Part shown: one piece after another, positions 6,864 through 11,773 of the stretch | Layout of the letters: each line of letters begins with the position of its first letter | Position numbering within the stretch: position 1 is the stretch's first letter | Source of the DNA: Oscillospiraceae bacterium | GTDB taxonomy: Bacteria > Bacillota > Clostridia > Oscillospirales > Acutalibacteraceae | Reading direction: 5' to 3' | DNA length: 11,773 nt | NCBI GenBank assembly: GCA_028706415.1 | Contig: JAQWBK010000045.1 | Span: 1-11,773, forward strand | Program-made: the position numbers and the translations under genes | The notes under the pieces: model-generated | Databases searched by the model: none | The model's input: the letters and a program-made list of their open reading frames with translations, nothing else | What the model was told of the DNA's origin: nothing

Positions 6864-7351
6864 TTTTCTTCTCCTTCCATCTCGATTTTGAGAAGCTTCC
6901 TTCCGGTATGCAGCCAGCTTCTTACGGTGGATTCATTTTTGCAAAGAATACCGGATATATCAACCGTCGAATACCCCTCGTAATAATACAAATATACAGC
7001 TGTCCTATATTTTGGGGGAAGATTTAAAACCATCTGCAGTGTTTCATCAATTTCGGGAGTGAGCTCCACCGTCACATGGGCAGCCTGTTCAATGCCAACC
7101 GTTTTGTTCCACATGCTTTTGTAATGGTCCTTACACAGGTTGGAGGCCGTCCTTATAAGCCATGCTTTTTCATGCTCATGAGTCTCAAATATGGTGGAGT
7201 CCTTCATCAACCTGATAAAGGTGTTTTGCACCATATCCTGAGTGTCATGCGCATTTTTCATATACATAAAACAGACGCGATAAACTGTTTTAACATGGCG
7301 ATCGTAGATTTGTGACAGTTCTTCATTCGTACGCAATAAAGAACCCTTCAA
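6860..7351 (-). CDS. ECF-type RNA polymerase sigma factor
   Basis: Small sigma-70-family factor that directs RNA polymerase to a specialised promoter set. The 163-residue protein has region 2 at about 13-60 (YDRHVKTVYRVCFMYMKNAHD, then TQDMVQNTFIRLM, with the core-binding and -10-reading helices) and region 4 at about 110-158 (LPPKYRTAVYLYYYEGYSTVDIS, then NESTVRSWLHTGRKLLK, the -35 helix-turn-helix). There is no region 3, as usual for ECF factors. The likely start is TTG at 7349-7351 with AAAGGGGG about 8 nt upstream. A second TTG five codons on is also possible. The stop codon overlaps the downstream anti-sigma gene by 4 nt, so the two are co-translated. ECF membership is secure, but the subgroup and regulon are unknown. 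Confidence 0.92.
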   Translation of the reverse strand: MKGSLLRTNEELSQIYDRHVKTVYRVCFMYMKNAHDTQDMVQNTFIRLMKDSTIFETHEHEKAWLIRTASNLCKDHYKSMWNKTVGIEQAAHVTVELTPEIDETLQMVLNLPPKYRTAVYLYYYEGYSTVDISGILCKNESTVRSWLHTGRKLLKIEMEGEEN

Positions 7352-7373
7352 TTCCTCTTCCCCCTTTCACTAT

Positions 7374-7403
7374 TAATACGATTGGATGGTATAAATCGTT
7401 GAG
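7374..7403 (-). promoter_or_regulatory. Candidate ECF-type promoter of the sigma/anti-sigma pair
   Basis: Reading the minus strand, CTCAAC (complement of 7398-7403) and CGTATTA (complement of 7374-7380) are 17 nt apart. This resembles the AAC-containing -35 and CGT-containing -10 boxes of ECF promoters. Transcription would begin about 15 nt before the TTG start. Autoregulation of such operons is common, but only one site is visible here, so support is modest. Confidence 0.35.
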
Positions 7404-7410
7404 AATTATT

Positions 7411-7445
7411 TAAAAAAGTTCCGGAAAGCCCTTTGCCTCCGGAAC
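7411..7445 (-). terminator. Intrinsic terminator of the pit-DUF47 operon
   Basis: On the minus strand the 8-bp stem GTTCCGGA/TCCGGAAC (complement of 7438-7445 and 7418-7425, 12-nt loop) is followed directly by a run of six T (complement of 7412-7417). It starts 12 nt after the DUF47 stop and separates that operon from the sigma gene downstream. Confidence 0.85.
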
Positions 7446-7457
7446 CTCTTTGCCGTA

Positions 7458-8081
7458 TTAGGTATTTTTCATTATTATGCTCTCGACCGTATTAGCTACA
7501 TGCTCACAAGCGTCGCAGCATTTTTCCATGCGGTCAAAAATCTCTCTCCAAACCATCAGCTCGATTGCATCCTGAGATCCCATATACAGCCGGCGTACTG
7601 CCTTTGTATATAACGCATCCCCATCTTCCTCCAGGCGATTTATCTCAACGATTTTGCCGTATATGGAATCGGATTTGCGGAAATTATGAAACTCGTTCAT
7701 CATTTCTTTCATTGCGTCACAGCATTTATATACCAGCTGAGAGAATTCAAGGGCTTCACTTCTTATTGAAAGCACATTGAACATATAAAGGCGAAGAAGA
7801 ACATCCTCAACCGCGTCGGTTACATCATCCAGCTTCTGGGTGAGAAGCATGATATCCTCCCGCTCGATCGGGGTAATGAAAGCGTGGGCCAATTCCCTGT
7901 TCATTTCATGCTTAGCAATATCAGCTGCATGCTCTACAACATGCATTTCTTTCATTCTTTCTTTCAGTTTATCCGGATCAAAATTCTGCAATACATTATA
8001 AAGAATATCGGCTGCCTGTGCCGAATACTCTGTGGCGCGTATAAACACCTTGAAATAATCGAACTCCCGCTTTCTTGCCAT
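7458..8081 (-). CDS. DUF47 family PhoU-like phosphate transport accessory protein
   Basis: Cytoplasmic all-helical protein of the DUF47 (TIGR00153-type) family, distantly related to PhoU and commonly encoded beside Pit transporters, where it is thought to modulate phosphate uptake. The 207-residue length is typical. Two acidic helical repeats resembling the PhoU metal-binding motif are visible: EREDIMLLTQKLDDVTDAVED (split here as EREDIMLL at 73-80 and KLDDVTDAVED at 83-93), and WREIFDRMEKCCDACEHVAN at about 178-197. ATG 8079-8081 has AAAGGA about 11 nt upstream. The gene begins 31 nt after the pit stop and ends at a clear terminator, so it is the last gene of a two-gene operon. The family call is firm. 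Its effect on the transporter is known only by analogy. Confidence 0.92.
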   Translation of the reverse strand: MARKREFDYFKVFIRATEYSAQAADILYNVLQNFDPDKLKERMKEMHVVEHAADIAKHEMNRELAHAFITPIEREDIMLLTQKLDDVTDAVEDVLLRLYMFNVLSIRSEALEFSQLVYKCCDAMKEMMNEFHNFRKSDSIYGKIVEINRLEEDGDALYTKAVRRLYMGSQDAIELMVWREIFDRMEKCCDACEHVANTVESIIMKNT

Positions 8082-8112
8082 TCATTACTCAATCCTTTCA
8101 GTTATACCTATT

Positions 8113-9165
8113 TTAAAACAACCATATAAAAAGCTTGACCAAAAGAAATCCGATAAGCCCGCATCCGGGGAAGGTAAGCACCCAGGTCATCACCATATCC
8201 TTAACAACGCCCCAGTTGACCGCGCTTAACCGTTTTGCAGCCCCGACCCCCATAATGGCTGTTGTTTTGGTATGGGTTGTACTGACGGGTATTCCGGTCA
8301 GTGAGGATGTAAGCAGGCAGCCTGCCGCCGCCAAGTCTGCCGAAAAACCCTGATGGGTTTGCAGCCTTACCATATCCATCCCGACCGCCTTTATTATTCT
8401 ATACCCGCCTATCGAGGTTCCAATACCCATCACAGCCGAGCACAACAGCATAAGCCAAATGGGAATATCAAAATTCGGAACATCCGCCTTTCCCTGGGTT
8501 AGGAAAATGCCCAGGAGAAACACACTCATAAATTTTTGTCCGTCCTGTGCCCCGTGCATAAAGGCCATCGAGGCACCACCGCCTATTTGGGCTGCGCGGA
8601 AGAATTTGGTGGTTTTTCTCCTGTCAAACCCCCTGAATGTAAAGGTTGTAAGCTTTGAGACCAGCCAGCCGGCGCCAAACCCCAGAACTGTGGATAAACC
8701 GAGTCCGTAAATAACCTTTATCCATTCCGAGCCGTTTATTCCGCCCAAGCCACCCTGAAGCGCAATAGCCGCGCCCGACAGGCCTGCGATGAGTGCATGG
8801 CTCTCACTGGTGGGTATCCCGAAATACCATGCCGCGGTTGCCCATACAATAATAGCAACAAGGGCTGCACAAAGGGCTATGAGTGCATCCCGCGAATCTC
8901 CGCCGAAATTGACCATCTTATAAACCGTCACGGCCACCGTTTTGTTAAATATCGTCATTATGAAAACGCCTAAGAAATTAAAGATTGCCGCCATTATTAT
9001 GGCGGGTCTTGGCGCTATCGCCCTGGTTGACACACAGGTTGCGATTGCGTTTGGCGCGTCTGTCCATCCGTTAACAAATATGACGGCCATGGTCAGTAGC
9101 GCCGACACCAAAAGCGCCGGTTTGTCTGCCACGGCGGATAAAAAATTCAGAAATGATAACGACAT
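8113..9165 (-). CDS. pit: Pit family inorganic phosphate transporter
   Basis: Membrane symporter of the PiT family (PF01384), which takes up phosphate, usually as a metal-phosphate complex with a cation. The 350-residue product has around ten hydrophobic segments. The two homologous halves carry the family signatures GWTDAPNAIA (33-42) with PTSESH (118-123), and HGAQDGQKF (204-212) with PVSTTH (293-298). The conserved aspartates D37 and D208 are present. I preferred ATG 9163-9165 because GTGGGGG lies about 7 nt upstream. An in-frame ATG at 9184-9186 would add seven residues but has only a weak ribosome site. It is transcribed first, with DUF47 next. Ion specificity cannot be told from sequence, and the symbol follows the family name. 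Confidence 0.93.
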   Translation of the reverse strand: MSLSFLNFLSAVADKPALLVSALLTMAVIFVNGWTDAPNAIATCVSTRAIAPRPAIIMAAIFNFLGVFIMTIFNKTVAVTVYKMVNFGGDSRDALIALCAALVAIIVWATAAWYFGIPTSESHALIAGLSGAAIALQGGLGGINGSEWIKVIYGLGLSTVLGFGAGWLVSKLTTFTFRGFDRRKTTKFFRAAQIGGGASMAFMHGAQDGQKFMSVFLLGIFLTQGKADVPNFDIPIWLMLLCSAVMGIGTSIGGYRIIKAVGMDMVRLQTHQGFSADLAAAGCLLTSSLTGIPVSTTHTKTTAIMGVGAAKRLSAVNWGVVKDMVMTWVLTFPGCGLIGFLLVKLFIWLF

Positions 9166-9221
9166 GAATGCGCCCCCACTCAGCATTTAATAATCTCATC
9201 TTAGAATGCCCACATTAAATA

Positions 9222-9250
9222 AGTATACATTTTTTATAACCCGCTGGAAA
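9222..9250 (-). promoter_or_regulatory. Likely promoter of pit-DUF47
   Basis: On the minus strand TTTCCA (complement of 9245-9250, 4 of 6 to the -35 consensus) and TATACT (complement of 9222-9227, 5 of 6 to the -10 consensus) are 17 nt apart. The start of transcription would be about 50 nt before the pit ATG. Two TTTGAC hexamers lie upstream (complements of 9278-9283 and 9298-9303). Confidence 0.4.
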
Positions 9251-9325
9251 GAGGCAGGTACAAAGTTTTGTTATTTCGTCAAAAGGCATCACAATTTGTC
9301 AAATCATTTCTACATATAAATGATA

Positions 9326-9342
9326 TTTCACCCGCCGTGAAA
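9326..9342 (-). terminator. Small hairpin after the PHP gene
   Basis: TTTCAC and GTGAAA form a perfect 6-bp stem around a GC-rich 5-nt loop, 10 nt past the PHP stop. There is no T-run, so termination here would be weak. A second inverted repeat, ATCATTT/AAATGAT (9303-9309 and 9318-9324), follows immediately. Confidence 0.3.
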
Positions 9343-9352
9343 AGCGCCCTCA

Positions 9353-10069
9353 TCAAAGGCAGCCGTAATTCAGCTTTTCTATGAGAATTTCGGGGGAAGG
9401 TGAGTCCAGCTCAACCCATCGCTCCCGCTCTCCGATATCCCCCAGCGAGTGGGCATCGGAATTGTATATAATCGTTTTTTCTCTTATCAAAGGATATTTT
9501 AACCCCAGCTCCCGGACCTTTCCACGGGGGGATATTTCAAAAGCTGTGAAGCCTATGTCCGGCACCGTGCCCAAGGAGGAGATAACGCTGAAGGACGGAC
9601 GGTCGATGTGGGCGGGAAAGGAGGCTCCGCCAAGCTTTCGCACCTGTCGGGCAACCTCGTCAATGCTTATCGAGGAGGCGGCTGCCAATAGTATCGGCAC
9701 ATGCCCCGAGACATCATCATTCTTGTCCATAATAATTTGTGTGCCGAAAACCTCCGGATTGTTCGTAATTGGTGGCAGCTTGCCCTCTACAAAGGCATCA
9801 AACTCCATTGCCGCCTCAAGCGTAGGGAACAGACAGATAACATGACATTCCTCCGAAGTGCAAAGCTCCATTCCCGGGACGGCATTAAGCCCCGCTTTTC
9901 GGGCGACCTCCACCAAAGCGGGGCAGTTTTTGCAGCTGTTATGATCGGTCAGTGCAATGATATCAAGACCCTTCAGCTTTGCCATGTTTACTATATTATA
10001 CGGTGTCATGTCATCATCTGCGCAGGGTGATAGGCATGAATGAATATGCAGGTCATAAAAGACTTTCAT
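9353..10069 (-). CDS. PHP-domain metal-dependent phosphoesterase
   Basis: Predicted cytoplasmic hydrolase of the PHP superfamily (PF02811), whose members split phosphoester bonds with a multinuclear metal centre. The 238-residue protein carries the full ligand set in order: DLHIHS (D6, H8, H10), TDHN (D42, H43), E68 in PGMELC, H76 in EECHVI, H154 in PAHIDRP, and SDAH near the end (D205, H207). Several cysteines (C12, C16, C46, C49, C70, C75) are unusually frequent for such a small protein. ATG 10067-10069 is fixed by the DLHIHS motif right after it. The ribosome site is weak, with AGGAAGG 13 nt away. It follows the DRTGG gene by 32 nt and is the last of a three-gene unit. The substrate is unknown; the neighbours suggest a small phosphorylated signal or intermediate (inference). 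Confidence 0.88.
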   Translation of the reverse strand: MKVFYDLHIHSCLSPCADDDMTPYNIVNMAKLKGLDIIALTDHNSCKNCPALVEVARKAGLNAVPGMELCTSEECHVICLFPTLEAAMEFDAFVEGKLPPITNNPEVFGTQIIMDKNDDVSGHVPILLAAASSISIDEVARQVRKLGGASFPAHIDRPSFSVISSLGTVPDIGFTAFEISPRGKVRELGLKYPLIREKTIIYNSDAHSLGDIGERERWVELDSPSPEILIEKLNYGCL

Positions 10070-10101
10070 ACAATAATCATGCCCTTCCTGTGCAGAATGA
10101 A

Positions 10102-10428
10102 TTATATGCTTCGTTCAAGCTCCACGCTGAGGTTATAGGCTGTTTTGCAGCTGCCCAGAACCGGAATTTGTTCGGTTTCTGCCCGAGCCTTCGCATCCTG
10201 GTCAAGCTGACTGTCCTCGGCCAGAATAATGCATGAAATGTCGGCAAGGACGGCAACCGCAATGGCATTAATATTCCCCATGACGGTGATCCATGCATCC
10301 CCCTCATGGGCGCGCCCCATAACCCAGCTCAGCAGGTCGCCCGAATATCCACCTGTTACTTTGCGGTCATCCTTGCCCCTTACCAAGATTTCAAGCCCCA
10401 GAGTCTGCGCAATTTCGGATACTGTCAT
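10102..10428 (-). CDS. Stand-alone DRTGG-domain protein
   Basis: Small 108-residue protein that is essentially one DRTGG domain (PF07085), a fold also found between CBS domains in some nucleotide-regulated pyrophosphatases, where it helps dimerisation. The namesake motif appears as DRKVTGG at 21-27, followed by YSGDLLSWVMGRAHEGDAWI, which is characteristic of the clostridial stand-alone form. No catalytic motif is seen, so a regulatory or ligand-binding role is most likely (inference). ATG 10426-10428 overlaps the stop codon of the upstream hydrogenase-like gene (ATGA), indicating translational coupling and probably stoichiometric production. G-rich bases about 9 nt upstream may act as ribosome site. 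Genes of this kind recur beside PHP and [FeFe] hydrogenase genes in Clostridia as I remember it. Confidence 0.85.
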   Translation of the reverse strand: MTVSEIAQTLGLEILVRGKDDRKVTGGYSGDLLSWVMGRAHEGDAWITVMGNINAIAVAVLADISCIILAEDSQLDQDAKARAETEQIPVLGSCKTAYNLSVELERSI

Positions 10429-11762
10429 TCCGGTTTTCCCCCCCGTCTGGATAAATCGGGCTCGGCCATGTCCCCGCTCGGCACCGACCCTTCAAGTTGA
10501 CTGAGCTGGCTTGCAATATCCTGAATTTGTCGCCGCATTAGGAATACGCAGTCGGTGTCCCGTGCAAGCCCCCGTACGATATCCTCTGCCAGAGCGCGGC
10601 AGGTTGGCGCCCCGCATGACCCGCAATCCAGCTTGGGCAGTCCCTTTGCTATATCATCAATCTCACCCATAAGCCGCATTGCATCCTCGACCTTATCTGC
10701 CAGAGTCATAACCGGTGCAAACTCAAGGGGGCGTGTCCACTGCAAACGGTTAAGTCCCCCTGCATCATCAAGACGATTGCAGGAAACCGGCAGATATTTT
10801 CTAAGTCTTTGTATGCGCGCCCGGGCAACATATCCGTTTTCAGCCGTGAAAATACCCCCGACACAGCCGCCTGCACAGGCATTAAGCTCTATAAAGTCAA
10901 GCTCTTGCAGCTTTTCATCCTCCAGCTCTTCAAGAACCTTTATCACATTTCCAATGCCATCGGCCGCCAGATGATTTTCATTGAGCAGCCCCGCAGCCTC
11001 TCCGCCGATGGATGACCAGCCAACCCCGATAATTCCGGTGTGTGCAATCGGTTCGACCTGCTCGAGCTTGTTCATGCACCCCACCAAGCGGGGATAAATA
11101 TCACTGATTGACAGTACCCCGTCCACATTTGATTTTTCAATTCCGATAGGTACCCGCACATCGGTGACCTTTGCGGCACAGGGAGATATAAAGAATACCC
11201 CTATTTTTTCGGAAGGCAGGCCGGTCTTTTTAAGTGCCTCCTCCCTTGACAGCCTGGCGGCAATCTCCATGGGAGAAGCCATGGGCAGCACACGATCACA
11301 TAAATCCGGAAAGCGGACCCTAATCAGCCTAACCACCGCCGGACAAGCCGAGCTGATGACCGGCATTTTAAGCTTGCCGTCCGATAATAACTGACGGGTT
11401 GCATCCGATACAATTTCGGCAGCCCGCGAAACCTCAAAAACATCATCAAAGCCCAGAGACTTAAGCCCGTTTAAAACAAAATCTATATCATCAAGGCGGT
11501 TGAACTGTCCATACAGTGTCGGGGCCGGAAGGGCTATGTTATATTCATAATTATTAAGCATGTCAAGGCTGTCATGCCGCGCCTTCTTGGCATGATGAGG
11601 ACAGACCCGCACACATTCACCGCAATCAATACAGCGCTCGGAAATAATTTGTGCCTTTCCGCCGCGTACGCGTATTGCCTGGGTGGGGCAGCGCTTTATA
11701 CAGTTTGTGCAGCCAACGCACAGCTCCTTATTCAGCGTGACCGAATGAAAAAAGCGGTCCAT
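10425..11762 (-). CDS. [FeFe]-hydrogenase-like iron-sulfur protein (putative sensory type)
   Basis: The 445-residue protein has three parts. Residues 12-58 hold two ferredoxin-type 4Fe-4S motifs (C15, C18, C21, C25 and C44, C47, C50, C54). Residues about 75-345 form an [FeFe] hydrogenase large-subunit domain with all four H-cluster cysteines: C140 (ISSACPA), C195 (ISPCAAK), C296 and C300 (NACAGGC). Near the C-terminus a third cluster motif has C380, C383, C388 and C405 (DCGSCGAPTC). The residue before C140 is A139, where catalytic enzymes have the proton-transfer cysteine (TSCCP), and methionines of motifs 2 and 3 are replaced by S193 and N294. These changes resemble HydS-like hydrogenases thought to act as sensors. 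ATG 11760-11762 follows AGGA at the window edge. The last 35 residues are helical and then disordered. Redox or H2 sensing is more likely than bulk H2 production (inference). Confidence 0.88.
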   Translation of the reverse strand: MDRFFHSVTLNKELCVGCTNCIKRCPTQAIRVRGGKAQIISERCIDCGECVRVCPHHAKKARHDSLDMLNNYEYNIALPAPTLYGQFNRLDDIDFVLNGLKSLGFDDVFEVSRAAEIVSDATRQLLSDGKLKMPVISSACPAVVRLIRVRFPDLCDRVLPMASPMEIAARLSREEALKKTGLPSEKIGVFFISPCAAKVTDVRVPIGIEKSNVDGVLSISDIYPRLVGCMNKLEQVEPIAHTGIIGVGWSSIGGEAAGLLNENHLAADGIGNVIKVLEELEDEKLQELDFIELNACAGGCVGGIFTAENGYVARARIQRLRKYLPVSCNRLDDAGGLNRLQWTRPLEFAPVMTLADKVEDAMRLMGEIDDIAKGLPKLDCGSCGAPTCRALAEDIVRGLARDTDCVFLMRRQIQDIASQLSQLEGSVPSGDMAEPDLSRRGGKPE

Positions 11763-11773
11763 GGTTTAATCCT

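Noticed and set aside
7418..7445. GGAACTTTT on the minus strand as an ECF -35 box.
   Set aside because: It is the 3' stem arm and T-run of the pit-DUF47 terminator, and no -10 box lies at suitable spacing.
9187..9352. A riboswitch or small RNA in the gap between pit and the PHP gene.
   Set aside because: Only short hairpins and promoter-like boxes are visible; no known riboswitch core was recognised in these 166 bases.
10555..10974. 139-codon plus-strand open frame opposite the hydrogenase-like gene.
   Set aside because: Serine-rich low-complexity product from the complement of cysteine-motif coding sequence. The minus-strand gene has diagnostic motifs throughout.
1..11773. CRISPR arrays, tRNA or rRNA genes, transposase genes, phage genes or attachment sites.
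   Set aside because: No regularly spaced repeats, no cloverleaf-like or rRNA-like segments, and no recombinase or phage motifs were seen. Nearly all sequence is accounted for by conserved chromosomal genes.

Overview
The window looks like part of a chromosome from a low-to-mid GC anaerobic Firmicute of class Clostridia. The reasons are a fatty-acid cluster that uses the flavoenzyme FabK for its enoyl reductase, a DUF47/Pit phosphate pair, and an [FeFe]-hydrogenase-like/DRTGG/PHP gene trio that I associate with fermentative Clostridia. Shine-Dalgarno sites are mostly clear and purine-rich, and two genes start with TTG. Genus and species cannot be read from this sequence.

Bases 1-5524, plus strand: a type II fatty-acid synthesis operon in the order accA, fabK, fabD, fabG, fabF, fabZ. 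It supplies the carboxyltransferase alpha subunit for malonyl-CoA, malonyl transfer to ACP, condensation, both reductions and the dehydration, so it covers the elongation cycle. The ACP gene, fabH and the other acetyl-CoA carboxylase subunits are absent and presumably lie upstream or elsewhere. All active-site residues I checked are present. The fabD-fabG spacer is an unusual long inverted repeat. The fabG-fabF spacer has a weak hairpin and a consensus -10 box.

Bases 5525-5693: the convergent junction between the fab operon and a block of seven minus-strand genes. It holds a perfect 12-bp hairpin and then a MITE-like inverted repeat of about 100 bp, bounded by 8-bp terminal inverted repeats and a TTA on each side.

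Bases 5694-7351, minus strand: an ECF sigma factor and, overlapping it, a single-pass membrane protein that is very probably its anti-sigma factor. Bases 7411-9186, minus strand: a Pit-type phosphate transporter followed by a DUF47 (PhoU-like) protein, ending in a good intrinsic terminator. Bases 9187-9352 hold the likely promoter region for that pair.

Bases 9353-11762, minus strand: a three-gene unit whose first two genes overlap by ATGA. It encodes a ferredoxin/H-cluster protein resembling putative sensory [FeFe] hydrogenases (the proton-transfer cysteine is alanine), a stand-alone DRTGG-domain protein and a PHP-family phosphoesterase. This is the most interesting part of the window: it looks like a redox- or H2-responsive signalling module, although that function is inference.
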